A stretch of 64,000 nt of DNA. Origin: Magnetospirillum gryphiswaldense MSR-1 v2. GTDB taxonomy: Bacteria > Pseudomonadota > Alphaproteobacteria > Rhodospirillales > Magnetospirillaceae. Position 1 is the first letter of the stretch. Every line of letters starts with the position of its first letter. The stretch spans positions 1,612,001 to 1,676,000 of the forward strand of contig NC_023065.1 in NCBI RefSeq assembly GCF_000513295.1, read 5' to 3'. The notes below the pieces were generated by a model that was not told the origin of the DNA, did no database searches, and worked only from the letters and a program-made list of their open reading frames with translations. This document shows, piece by piece, positions 1 through 10,448 of the stretch. Both the position numbers and the translations under genes were made by a program.

Positions 1-1571
<1,571 letters not shown>

Positions 1572-1575
<4 letters not shown>

Positions 1576-2261
1576 GACAACGCCTCCACCAGCGAATCGA
1601 ACATCAGCTTGCCGTCGGACCCGCCCAGCAGATCCTCGGCCAAGCGTTCCGGGTGCGGCATCAGGCCCAGCACGTTCTTCTTGGTATTATAAACACCGGC
1701 GACGTTGCCCAAGCTGCCATTGGGATTGAACTCGGGCGCGACAGTACCGTCGGCACCGCAATAGCGGAAGGCCACCTGACCGTTGTCTTCCATTTCCCGA
1801 TAGGTCTTGGGATCGACGAAGTAATTACCCTCGGCATGGGCGATGGGGAAGCGCACCACGTCGCCGCTGCGGTAATAGCGGCAGAAATCGGTGCGGTCGT
1901 TCTCCACCCGCAGATGCACGTCGCGGCAGATGAACTTGAGCGCGGCATTGCGCATCAGCACGCCGGGCAGCAGCCCCGCTTCGGTGATGATCTGGAAGCC
2001 GTTGCAGATGCCCAAGACCCGCGCGCCCTGATCGGCGCGGGCCTTGACCTCGCGCATGATCGGCGAATGGGCGGCCATGGCGCCGCAGCGCAGATAATCG
2101 CCATAAGAAAAACCGCCGGGAACGACGATCAGATCGACGTCGGGCAGTTGGGTGTCGCGGTGCCAAACCATGTGGGGCTTGGCGCCCATGCTTGCTTCCA
2201 GCGCCACGGCGACGTCGCGGTCGCAGTTGGAGCCGGGAAATACGATGACGGCGGCTTTCAC
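1572..2261 (-). CDS. purQ: Phosphoribosylformylglycinamidine synthase, glutaminase subunit PurQ
   Basis: PurQ is the class I glutamine amidotransferase subunit that supplies ammonia to PurL. The 229-residue protein begins [20 protein letters not shown], carries the nucleophile Cys86 in GICNGFQ, and has the His/Glu pair of the triad in MPHPERL near its C-terminus. A longer reading frame reaches 2330, but the family N-terminus fits the GTG at 2261, which has an AGGGA ribosome site just upstream. The stop overlaps the purL start. No purS lies immediately upstream, where purS often sits in related bacteria; a divergent iron transporter begins there instead. Confidence 0.95.
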
Positions 2262-2363
2262 GGGCAATCCCTGATCGGTTGGGATGGGGAACGTCTTCTT
2301 AATACGGAACCGTGACGGTTTCCAGTTCAAAGCAGGAAATCGTGCAGGAAGATGGATTGCCGT

Positions 2364-2378
2364 TGCTAATCACTTGCA
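2364..2378. promoter_or_regulatory. Candidate Fur box upstream of the iron permease gene
   Basis: The 15-mer TGCTAATCACTTGCA agrees at 12 of 14 defined positions with the alphaproteobacterial Fur/Mur consensus TGCAAATNATTTGCA (recalled from the literature). It lies 42 bases before the permease start and between divergent genes. A second, near-identical site precedes the binding-protein gene of the same transporter. Confidence 0.6.
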
Positions 2379-2420
2379 ATATCCTATCGATCTTTCCTGC
2401 TCCCTTTCCGGGATTTTCGC

Positions 2421-4094
2421 GTGCCCGCATATCCACACAAAAAAAATGGCTTTAAGGCGCCGCTGCCCTGGCTGGCGGCGGTTGTGGTGCTGGCGGCGCT
2501 GGTGGCGCTGCCGGTCGTGGTCGTGGCCGGCAATCTGCTGGTGCCGTCGGGCGGCATCTGGACCCATCTGGCCGAGACCGTGCTGGGATCGTATATCGGC
2601 AATTCCATCATCCTGATGATCGGCGTCGGCGCCGGCGTCGCCTTGGGCGGCGTCGGCACCGCCTGGCTGGTGACTATGTGCCGGTTTCCCTTCAGCCGCG
2701 TGCTGGAATGGGCGCTGCTCTTGCCCATGGCCATGCCCGCTTATGTGGTCGCCTATACCTATACCGGCCTGCTGGATTATTCCGGTCCGGTGCAGGGCGC
2801 GCTTCGTGCCCTGATGGGCTGGACCAGCGCGCGCGATTACTGGTTCCCGGAAATCCGCTCGCTCGGCGGGGCGGTGACGGTGATGGTGATGGTGCTCTAC
2901 CCCTATGTCTACATCCTGGCCCGCGCCGCCTTCCTCGAGCAATCGGTGTGCGTGCTGGAGGCCAGCCGCACCTTGGGCCGCGGGCCGTGGCGGGCGTTTT
3001 CCCAGGTCGCCCTGCCGCTGGCGCGACCGGCGGTGATGGCCGGCATCGCCCTGGCGCTGATGGAAACCTTGAACGATTTCGGCACCGTGCATTATTTCGC
3101 CGTCGACACCTTCACCACCGGCATCTACCGCACCTGGCTGGGCATGGGCGAACCGGCGGTGGCGGCGCAATTAGGCGCGGTGCTGATGATCTTCGTCGCC
3201 GGTCTGATCGCCCTGGAACGCTGGTCGCGCGGCGGCGCCAAAAGCCACCACACCACCAGCCGCTATCGCCGCCTGCCGCGCATCGCCCTGCCCGGCTGGC
3301 GCGGTGGGCTGGCCCTGGCCTTTTCGCTGTTGCCGGTGTTGCTGGGCTTCGTCATCCCAGCGGCCATGCTGGCGTGGTGGACGTTTCAGGTCGGGCTGGC
3401 GGCATCGTTCGGCGGCGACTTCACCCGTCTGGCCGGCAACTCGCTGATCCTCGCCCTGGTCGCCGGGCTGGCGGCGGTGGCGGTGGCGGTGGTGCTGGCC
3501 TATGCCCAGCGCCTGCATCCGCGCCCATTGATCCGTCTGGCCGTGCGGGTGGCGTCGTTGGGCTATGCCGTGCCCGGCTCGGTCATCGCTGTCGGCATCA
3601 TGGTGCCGCTGGTGGCGCTCGACCGTTCCATCGCCCGCACCATCGAGGGCTGGACCGGCGCCTCGCCCGGCCTGCTGCTGACCGGCACCATCTTCGCCCT
3701 GATCTATGCCTATCTGGTGCGCTTCCTGGCGGTCTCCGCCAACACGGTGGAAGCCAGCCTAGCCAAGGTGACGCCATCGCTGGAAGCCGCCGCCCGCACC
3801 CTGGGCTGCGGCACGGTGTCGGCCTTGCGCCGGGTGCATCTGCCCATCATCAAGGGCAGCCTGCTGTCGGCGGTGCTGCTGGTCTTCGTCGACGTGATGA
3901 AGGAATTGCCGGCCACCTTGATCATGCGTCCGTTCAATTTCGATACCCTGGCGACCCGCACCTTCACCCTGGCCTCGGACGAACGTCTGGCCGATGCCGG
4001 CGCCCCGGCCCTGGCCATCGTCCTGGTCGGGCTGGTGCCGGTGCTGCTGCTCAGCCGCGCCATCGCCAAATCCCGCCCCGGAGAACCATCATGA
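2421..4094 (+). CDS. Ferric-iron ABC transporter permease (FbpB/SfuB type, two fused permease halves)
   Basis: This 557-residue inner-membrane protein is expected to form the Fe3+ channel of an FbpABC-type importer. It has about twelve hydrophobic segments in two homologous halves. Each half carries the cytoplasmic EAA loop that contacts the ATPase: EASRTLGRGPWRAFSQVALP near residue 175 and EAAARTLGCGTVSALRRVHL near residue 455. The start is GTG at 2421, since the only in-frame ATG codons lie inside conserved sequence. The stop overlaps the ATPase start as ATGA. Thiamine or putrescine permeases share this fold, but the neighbouring binding protein points to iron. Confidence 0.88.
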   Translation: MPAYPHKKNGFKAPLPWLAAVVVLAALVALPVVVVAGNLLVPSGGIWTHLAETVLGSYIGNSIILMIGVGAGVALGGVGTAWLVTMCRFPFSRVLEWALLLPMAMPAYVVAYTYTGLLDYSGPVQGALRALMGWTSARDYWFPEIRSLGGAVTVMVMVLYPYVYILARAAFLEQSVCVLEASRTLGRGPWRAFSQVALPLARPAVMAGIALALMETLNDFGTVHYFAVDTFTTGIYRTWLGMGEPAVAAQLGAVLMIFVAGLIALERWSRGGAKSHHTTSRYRRLPRIALPGWRGGLALAFSLLPVLLGFVIPAAMLAWWTFQVGLAASFGGDFTRLAGNSLILALVAGLAAVAVAVVLAYAQRLHPRPLIRLAVRVASLGYAVPGSVIAVGIMVPLVALDRSIARTIEGWTGASPGLLLTGTIFALIYAYLVRFLAVSANTVEASLAKVTPSLEAAARTLGCGTVSALRRVHLPIIKGSLLSAVLLVFVDVMKELPATLIMRPFNFDTLATRTFTLASDERLADAGAPALAIVLVGLVPVLLLSRAIAKSRPGEPS

Positions 4095-5137
4095 ATTCCA
4101 CCACCGGATTGGTGATGAGCAACATCACCCACCATTTCGGCCAAACCCGCGTGGTGGACGACGTCAGCCTGTCCATCGCCCCGGGCGAGTTGCTCTGCCT
4201 GCTGGGGCCGTCGGGTTGCGGCAAGACCACCACCTTGCGCATCGCCGCCGGGCTGGAATCGCCCAGCGCCGGCACCGTGGTGCTGAACAGCCAGTTGGTG
4301 TCGGGCAACGGCGTGCATCTGCCGCCGGAACGCCGCCATGTGGGCTTTCTGTTCCAGGATTACGCCCTGTTCCCCCATCTCGACGTACTGGGCAACGTCG
4401 AATTCGGCATCCAAAGCCTGACCGGGACCGAGCGCAAGACCCGCGCCCTGGAGATGCTGGATCAGGTGGGGATGAAGGATTATGCCCAGGCGTGGCCGCA
4501 TCAATTGTCGGGCGGCCAGCAACAGCGTGTCGCCCTGGCCCGCGCGCTGGCCCCCAATCCCGGCCTGATGCTGCTGGACGAGCCGTTTTCCGGCCTGGAC
4601 AAGCGCCTGCGCGATCAGGTCCGCGACGAAACCCTGCACGTCTTGAAGCGCAACCGGGTCTCGACCTTGATGGTCACCCACGACCCGGAGGAAGCCATGT
4701 TCATGGCCGACCGCGTCGCCGTCATGCGCCAGGGCCGCATCGTCCAGATGGACCAGCCGGAGGCGCTGTACAACAGCCCCGCCGACCCGTTCGTCGCCTC
4801 GTTCTTCGGCGAGGTCAACATCTTCGACGCCCTGGTGAGCAATGGCATGGCGGATACGCCGCTGGGCCGCTTTAGCGTCGATGGCCCTGTCGCCAAGGCC
4901 CAGGTGCTGGTCCGCCCCGAAGGCATCGGCATCACCGACGATGCCGGCCCCGAGGCGGTGGTGCTGGCCGCGCGCCTGCTGGGCCGGGTCAGCCTGATCC
5001 ATCTGCGGGTGGAACACCCCCACCTGCCCGCCGCCCATCTGCATGCCCGGCTGGCCAGCCGGGCCCTGCCGGCGGAAGGCGAGCGCCTGCGCCTGAGCAT
5101 CGATCACAGTCAGGTTTTCATCTTTCCGGCGACATAG
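4091..5137 (+). CDS. Ferric-iron ABC transporter ATP-binding protein (FbpC type)
   Basis: This is the 348-residue ATPase of the importer. It contains Walker A (GPSGCGKTT, about residues 37-45), a Q-loop (LFQDYALFPH), the signature LSGGQQQR, Walker B (LMLLDEPFSGLD) and the H-loop (VTHD). About 110 C-terminal residues form a TOBE-like regulatory domain, as is usual for FbpC/PotA/CysA ATPases. The ATG at 4091 overlaps the permease stop. A much longer reading frame in this phase begins at 2678, but its first 471 codons are a shadow of the permease gene. Confidence 0.92.
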   Translation: MNSTTGLVMSNITHHFGQTRVVDDVSLSIAPGELLCLLGPSGCGKTTTLRIAAGLESPSAGTVVLNSQLVSGNGVHLPPERRHVGFLFQDYALFPHLDVLGNVEFGIQSLTGTERKTRALEMLDQVGMKDYAQAWPHQLSGGQQQRVALARALAPNPGLMLLDEPFSGLDKRLRDQVRDETLHVLKRNRVSTLMVTHDPEEAMFMADRVAVMRQGRIVQMDQPEALYNSPADPFVASFFGEVNIFDALVSNGMADTPLGRFSVDGPVAKAQVLVRPEGIGITDDAGPEAVVLAARLLGRVSLIHLRVEHPHLPAAHLHARLASRALPAEGERLRLSIDHSQVFIFPAT

Positions 5138-5176
5138 GCCTTTCGCTTAGCTCTCCCTCGTGCTAGTTTTCGCACA

Positions 5177-5191
5177 TGCAAATCACTCGCA
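5177..5191. promoter_or_regulatory. Candidate Fur box upstream of the iron-binding protein gene
   Basis: TGCAAATCACTCGCA agrees at 12 of 14 defined positions with the alphaproteobacterial Fur/Mur consensus TGCAAATNATTTGCA and closely resembles the site at 2364-2378. It ends 19 bases before the ATG of the binding-protein gene, so that gene may have its own iron-regulated promoter in the 73-base gap. Confidence 0.6.
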
Positions 5192-5210
5192 TAATCACGG
5201 AGCCTTTCCC

Positions 5211-6227
5211 ATGCGTCTGTTCAGCCGTCTCGCCCTGACCGTCGCCGCCTGCATGGCCGCCGGCACGGTGTCCGCCGCCGAGGTCAACGTCTATTCCGCC
5301 CGCAAGGACCATCTGCTCAAGCCGGTGCTGGACGCCTTCACCCAATCCAGCGGCATCAAGGTCAACCTGCTGTCGGCCAACGAGACCCAGTTGCTGGAAC
5401 GTCTGAAGAGCGAAGGCAAGGACAGCCCCGCCGATCTGTTCATCACCACCGACGTCGCCCACCTGCACGCCGCCCGTGTCGCCGGTATCCTGGCCCCGGT
5501 GCAAAGCGCGGTGCTGGCCAAGAACATCCCGGCCCAGTATCACGACCCCCAGGGCTATTGGTACGGCCTGTCGGCCCGCGCCCGGGTGATCTTCTACGCT
5601 AAGGACCGGGTCAAGCCCGCCGATCTGTCCACCTACGAGGATCTGGCCACGGCCAAGTGGAAGGGCCGCATCTGCGTGCGCTCGTCGTCGTCCACCTACA
5701 ACCAGTCGCTGCTGGGTGGCCTGATCGCCGTGATGGGGCCGGAAAAGGCCGAAGCCTGGGCCAAGGGCATCACCGACAACATGGCGCGCAAGCCCCAGGG
5801 TGGCGACCGCGACCAGATCGCCGCCGTCGCCGCCGGCCAATGCGACGTGGCCATCGCCAACACCTATTATTTCGGCGGCATGCAGACCTCGGATAAGGCC
5901 GATGAGCGCGACGCCGCCGCCAAGGTCGGCCTGTTCTTCCCCAATCAGGCCGATCGCGGCGCCCATATGAACGTGGCCGGCGCCGGCCTGACCGTGTCGG
6001 CCAAGAACAAGGCCGAAGCCTTGAAGCTGCTGGAATTCATGTCGGGCGAAGCGGCGCAAAAGCTGTTCGCCGAAGCCAACAACGAATTCCCGGTGCTGGC
6101 CAGCGCCAAGATGTCGCCCACCGTCGCCGCCTGGGGGCCGTTCAAGGGGGAAAAGATCAACGTCGCCATGCTGGGCGAAAACGCCTCGCAGGCCGTGCGC
6201 ATTTTCGATCGCGTCGGCTGGCGCTGA
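5211..6227 (+). CDS. Periplasmic ferric-iron-binding protein (FbpA/FutA family)
   Basis: This 338-residue protein should bind Fe3+ in the periplasm and deliver it to the permease encoded at 2421. A signal peptide (MRLFSRLALTVAACMAAGTV, cleavage near AEVNVYSARK) is followed by a two-lobed transferrin-like fold. The paired Tyr219-Tyr220 in ANTYYFGGM match the iron-ligating tyrosine pair of the family. The chosen ATG at 5211 has an ACGGAG ribosome site; an upstream frame from 5160 would spoil the signal peptide. Putrescine-type binding proteins lack the Tyr pair. Confidence 0.9.
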   Translation: MRLFSRLALTVAACMAAGTVSAAEVNVYSARKDHLLKPVLDAFTQSSGIKVNLLSANETQLLERLKSEGKDSPADLFITTDVAHLHAARVAGILAPVQSAVLAKNIPAQYHDPQGYWYGLSARARVIFYAKDRVKPADLSTYEDLATAKWKGRICVRSSSSTYNQSLLGGLIAVMGPEKAEAWAKGITDNMARKPQGGDRDQIAAVAAGQCDVAIANTYYFGGMQTSDKADERDAAAKVGLFFPNQADRGAHMNVAGAGLTVSAKNKAEALKLLEFMSGEAAQKLFAEANNEFPVLASAKMSPTVAAWGPFKGEKINVAMLGENASQAVRIFDRVGWR

Positions 6228-6258
6228 TTTCCTTATCTCCCCTCTATCCTTTAGGTCA

Positions 6259-6284
6259 GGGGGGTAGGCCATCGCTTGCCCCCC
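6259..6284 (+). terminator. GC-rich hairpin, probable terminator of the iron operon
   Basis: The arms 6259-6269 and 6274-6284 form an 11-bp stem (six G-C pairs at the base, two G-U wobbles) around a four-base CATC loop, 31 bases after the binding-protein stop. No T-run follows, so intrinsic termination is plausible rather than certain. Confidence 0.5.
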
Positions 6285-6415
6285 CGTCACACCCCAGCTA
6301 TGCTTTCGGACGAGCAACCTGCGCCTTGCCAACGTGCCTAGAAAAATGGCACTGATGTGTACGCACAGAAATTGTGCAGGAACGTAGGGGCAAGAGTTTG
6401 GACGGTGGCGAGATC

Positions 6416-8488
6416 ATGACCGAAGGGACTGGGCGGAAGGAAAAGGCAAAAGCCATTTCCAACCAATACCGTTCCTTGTTCGAGAACGCCGTCGAGGGCA
6501 TCTACCGCACCACGCCGTCGGGCCGCTATCTCAACGCCAATCAGGCTTTGGCCCGCATTTACGGCTATGACAGCCCCAAGGCCCTGATCGAGGGCCTGAC
6601 CGACATCGCCCACGGGCTCTATGTCCATCCCGAGGACCGCGACCGTTTCAAGCGGCTGCTGGACCATGAATCGGTGGTGCGCAACTTCGAGGCCCAGGTC
6701 TATCGCAAGACCGGCGAGATCATCTGGATCGCCGAAAACGCCCGTTTGGTGCGTGACGACGACGGCAACGCCGTCTGTTACGAAGGCACCGTCCAGGACA
6801 TCACCGAGCGCAAGCTGACGGAAGAGCGCCTGCGTCTGGCCGCCACCGTCTATGAAAATGTCGGCGAGGCGATCATCGTCACCGACACCGACGATGTCGT
6901 CCACGCCATCAACCCGGCCTTTTCGCGCATGACCGGCTTTGCCGTCGATCAGGTGGTGGGGCTGAAATCGAAATTCATCGCCGACGAGATCAACGACCCC
7001 AAGACGGTGGCCGAGGCCTGGGACTTCGCCCGCAGGGGCGAAACCTGGCATGGCGAATTGTGGGGCCGGCGCTCCAACGGCGACGTCTTCCCGGCTTCGG
7101 TGGCGCTGACCGGGGTGCAGGGCGAAAACGGCGAAGTGGGCAGCTTCGTCATGGTGGCGTCCGACGTCACCCGGCGCAAGATGGACGAACAGCGCATCCG
7201 CTTCCACGCCCGCCACGACGCCCTGACCAAGCTGGCCAACCGCCACACGGTGATGGAAGCCCTGGGTGACGCCATCGTCCGGGCCGAGAACGAAGGCAAC
7301 CGGCTGGCGCTGTTGTTCCTGGACGTCAACCACTTCAAGGACGTCAACGACAGCTTCGGCCATGCCGCCGGCGACGAATTGCTGAAACAGGTGGCGCGGC
7401 GGCTGAAGGGCTGCGTGCGCGCCAGCGACATCATCGGGCGCCTGGGTGGCGACGAATTCGTCGTCGCCTTGCCGTCCATCACCGATGCCCAAGGGGCGCT
7501 GGCCTGCGTGGAAAAGGTGCTCTACGCCTTTTCCGAACCGTTCAGCCTGCCGGAGCAGGAGCTTTACGCCTCGACCAGCATCGGCGTGGCGCTGTATCCC
7601 GACCATGCCGATTGCGCCGAAACCCTGTTGTCGCACGCCGACGCCGCCATGTACCACGCCAAGGCCGGCGGCAATGCCTATCGCTTCTACGACAGCGACA
7701 TGGACCGTCAGGCGGCGGAACGGGTCAATCTGGAAAACGACCTGCGCCACGCCTTGGCCGAGGGCCAGTTCCGCCTGAACTACCAGCCCAAGATCGACGG
7801 TATCTCGCGCAAGGTGGTGGCAGCCGAGGCGCTGATCCGCTGGAAACACCCGACGCGCGGCAATGTCAGCCCGGCCTTGTTCATCCCGGTGGCCGAACGT
7901 GCCGGCCTGATCGGTGCCATCGGCGATTGGGCGCTGGCCGAAGCCTGCCGACAGATGCGGCTGTGGCTGGATGACGGCATTGAATTCGGTTGCATCTCGG
8001 TCAATCTGAGCCCGGCCCAGTTCCACGATGCCAGCTTGAAACAAAAGGTCGAGCGGTCGCTGTCGCAATGGGGATTAAGCCCGTCGCTGCTGGAACTGGA
8101 AATCACCGAAACCATGATGGCGACCGAGGTCGACCGCGCCATCGCCATCGTCGGCGAGTTGGGGCAGATGGGCGTGCGCATGTCCATCGACGATTTCGGC
8201 ACCGGCTATTCCAGCCTAGCGTACCTGAAATTGTTCCCGGTCAACGTGCTGAAAATCGACCGCGCCTTCATCAAGGAATTGCCGGGCAACCGCAAGGACG
8301 GCGCCATCGTGTCGTCCATCGCCACCCTGGCCGCCAATCTGGGCTTCGAGGTCATCGCCGAAGGGGTGGAAACCCAGGCCCAGGCCGGTTTCCTGCTGAC
8401 CAAGGGGGTAACCCTGATGCAGGGCTTTTTGTTCAGCCCGGCGGTGCCGCCGGACGAATTCGCCCAATTGGTCCGGACCGGGGTGTAG
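6416..8488 (+). CDS. PAS-PAS-GGDEF-EAL cyclic-di-GMP turnover protein
   Basis: This 690-residue cytoplasmic protein has two PAS sensor domains (about residues 15-135 and 140-265), then a diguanylate cyclase domain with intact GGDEF at 344-348 and an RxxD inhibitory site (RASD) just before it. A phosphodiesterase domain follows with EAL at 471-473 and the DFGTGYSSLAYLK loop. Both catalytic signatures look intact, so it could either make or degrade c-di-GMP, with PAS input setting the balance. No transmembrane segment is apparent. The start is uncertain: ATG 6416 is used, but a TTG at 6398 preceded by AGGGG is possible. It appears to be a single-gene transcript. Confidence 0.93.
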   Translation: MTEGTGRKEKAKAISNQYRSLFENAVEGIYRTTPSGRYLNANQALARIYGYDSPKALIEGLTDIAHGLYVHPEDRDRFKRLLDHESVVRNFEAQVYRKTGEIIWIAENARLVRDDDGNAVCYEGTVQDITERKLTEERLRLAATVYENVGEAIIVTDTDDVVHAINPAFSRMTGFAVDQVVGLKSKFIADEINDPKTVAEAWDFARRGETWHGELWGRRSNGDVFPASVALTGVQGENGEVGSFVMVASDVTRRKMDEQRIRFHARHDALTKLANRHTVMEALGDAIVRAENEGNRLALLFLDVNHFKDVNDSFGHAAGDELLKQVARRLKGCVRASDIIGRLGGDEFVVALPSITDAQGALACVEKVLYAFSEPFSLPEQELYASTSIGVALYPDHADCAETLLSHADAAMYHAKAGGNAYRFYDSDMDRQAAERVNLENDLRHALAEGQFRLNYQPKIDGISRKVVAAEALIRWKHPTRGNVSPALFIPVAERAGLIGAIGDWALAEACRQMRLWLDDGIEFGCISVNLSPAQFHDASLKQKVERSLSQWGLSPSLLELEITETMMATEVDRAIAIVGELGQMGVRMSIDDFGTGYSSLAYLKLFPVNVLKIDRAFIKELPGNRKDGAIVSSIATLAANLGFEVIAEGVETQAQAGFLLTKGVTLMQGFLFSPAVPPDEFAQLVRTGV

Positions 8489-8491
8489 CTC

Positions 8492-8520
8492 CCGTCACCC
8501 CCGCCTACGCGGGGGGACGG
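8492..8520. repeat. REP-like palindrome between convergent genes
   Basis: CCGTC and CCCCCGC (8492-8504) pair with GCGGGGG and GACGG (8509-8520) around a CTAC loop, with one bulged A. The CGTCA plus CCCGC-loop-GCGGG layout matches half of the larger element at 44494-44579. It sits between convergent genes and could act as a two-way terminator. Confidence 0.6.
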
Positions 8521-8557
8521 ATCGAGCGTATGTACATCAAATTTAGCGCAGGGGGCC

Positions 8558-10324
8558 TTATTCGTCGTCGAAACGCCCCGGCGCCATCACTGGCACGATC
8601 AGCGGTTCGCCGTCTTCTTCCGGCTCGGCTACCGCCTTGGCTTTCAACGCCCGGCGCAAAATCTTGCCGGTGGTGGTCTTGGGCATGCTGTCGACGAAGT
8701 GGATTTCCCGCGGCGCCAGGGTGCCGCCCAGGCATTGACGGGCGAAGGTCAGCAATTCCACCCGTAACGCCTCGCCCGCCTCGAAGCCGGGATTGAGCGA
8801 GATGAAGGCCACCGGCACTTCGCGCAGCAGCAGGTCGGGCTTGCCGACGACGCCGATCTCGGCCACCGCCGGATGGTCCATCAGGCCGCATTCCACCTCG
8901 AACGGGCCGATGGTGTGCGACGCCGACTTGATCATGTCGTCGGCACGACCGACGAACCAGAAGCAGCCATCGGCATCACGACGCACCAGATCGCCGGTCA
9001 GGTACCAGCCGTCGATGAACGACAGGTCGTAATTGGCGCCCTCGCCCATATAGGCGGTGAACATGGACGGCAGATCGGCGCGCAAGGCCAGTTCGCCCAC
9101 CTCGTCGGCGCGGCCCACCGGGGTGACGCTGGACAGGTCGCGGCTGATCACCGCCGCCTCGACGCCGGGCAACGGCATGCCCATGCTGCCGGCCTTGGCC
9201 TTGCCCGGGCAATTGGCGATGGCGATGGCCCCGGTTTCGGTCTGCCACCACGTGTCCAGGAACGGCACGCCCAGGGCTTTTTCCCCCCAGGCCACCGCCT
9301 CGGGGTTCAGGGGCTCGCCGACGCTGGCGGCGACGCGCAGCGAATTTTCCTTGTAGGCGCGGGCCAGGGCGGCGCCATAGCGCATCATCATGCGGATATT
9401 GGTGGGCGTGGTGTACCACACCGTCACCTTCTCATCCTTCAAGATGCCGTACCAGCGGCGGGGGTCGAAATCGTCCTCGTCCACCACCACTTGGCAGCCA
9501 TTGGCCAGGGGCGCGATCAGGGCATAGGCGGTATTGGTGATCCAGCCCGGATCGGCGGTGCACCAGAACACGTCATCGGGCACCAGCCCGAACACTTGGC
9601 GCGCCGTCAGCGCTTCCGCCACCACCGCCGAATGGGAATGCAGCACGCCCTTGGGCGTGCCGGTGGTGCCGCTGGTGAAATGCAGGAAGGCCGGCATCTC
9701 CGGCGTGGTCGCCAGGATCGGCGCCGGCTGGGCGGCGTTGATGGCCGCATTGAAATCCAAGGCGCCGTCCGTCTCCACCATCTCGCCATCGGCACCGACC
9801 AGCAGCACCGTTTGCAGATCGGGCAGCGCCGGGCGCTGGGCGGCGATCTTGCGGCGATACAATTCCTCGGTGGCGATCAACACCTTGGCCCGCGACAGTT
9901 CCAGCCTTGATTTCAGCGGGCCGGGGCCAAAGGCGGAAAACAGCGGGCAATAGACCGCGCCCACTTTCCAGCAGCCGAAGGCGGCCACGTACAATTCCAC
10001 CGACCGCCCGGTCAGCACCGCCACTTTGTCGCCGGCACCGACGCCGTGCGCGGCCAGAACGGCGGCCAGACGGGCGGACAGGTCGGCAAGCTGGGCATAG
10101 CTCAGGCGACGCTTTTCATAGCGTCGGCCCAGGCTGAGAATGGCCGGGCGACCCCCCCGCCCCGCCGCCACATGACGGTCGACAGCCGCATAAGCAATGT
10201 TCATCCCCGCGTTGCCAGGGCCGCTCAGACTTTGACGCGCATGCGTCCAGTCAAGCTCGGGCGATACCGTGGCATCACCGAAACACTGTTCGGCAATGGT
10301 TGGGCCGGAATTCGGCGGAACCAT
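8558..10324 (-). CDS. Acetyl-CoA synthetase-like acyl-CoA ligase (short AcsA type)
   Basis: This 588-residue AMP-forming ligase activates a short carboxylic acid, probably acetate, to its CoA thioester through an acyl-adenylate. Visible motifs are the P-loop FTSGTTGTPKGV (about residue 216), TWWQTETG (about residue 355), the hinge region WYLTGDLVRRDADGCFWFVG and the C-terminal catalytic lysine motif TTTGKILRRALK. The TWWQTE tryptophan is typical of acetyl/propionyl-CoA synthetases, but at 588 residues it is shorter than the roughly 650-residue Acs and resembles the Bacillus AcsA form. A GGGAGG site precedes the ATG. It ends with an acidic tail. Substrate range cannot be read from sequence. 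Confidence 0.85.
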   Translation of the reverse strand: MVPPNSGPTIAEQCFGDATVSPELDWTHARQSLSGPGNAGMNIAYAAVDRHVAAGRGGRPAILSLGRRYEKRRLSYAQLADLSARLAAVLAAHGVGAGDKVAVLTGRSVELYVAAFGCWKVGAVYCPLFSAFGPGPLKSRLELSRAKVLIATEELYRRKIAAQRPALPDLQTVLLVGADGEMVETDGALDFNAAINAAQPAPILATTPEMPAFLHFTSGTTGTPKGVLHSHSAVVAEALTARQVFGLVPDDVFWCTADPGWITNTAYALIAPLANGCQVVVDEDDFDPRRWYGILKDEKVTVWYTTPTNIRMMMRYGAALARAYKENSLRVAASVGEPLNPEAVAWGEKALGVPFLDTWWQTETGAIAIANCPGKAKAGSMGMPLPGVEAAVISRDLSSVTPVGRADEVGELALRADLPSMFTAYMGEGANYDLSFIDGWYLTGDLVRRDADGCFWFVGRADDMIKSASHTIGPFEVECGLMDHPAVAEIGVVGKPDLLLREVPVAFISLNPGFEAGEALRVELLTFARQCLGGTLAPREIHFVDSMPKTTTGKILRRALKAKAVAEPEEDGEPLIVPVMAPGRFDDE

Positions 10325-10448
10325 TCATCCTCCCGCTTTGACTCTGTGCATGGCCGCCGGACGGCCATGGCATGATGGCGGTGCATTCTGGCGACACTCC
10401 GCCCACGACGCAACGCCTTGATATGCAATCCTGCGATGCATCGCCCGG

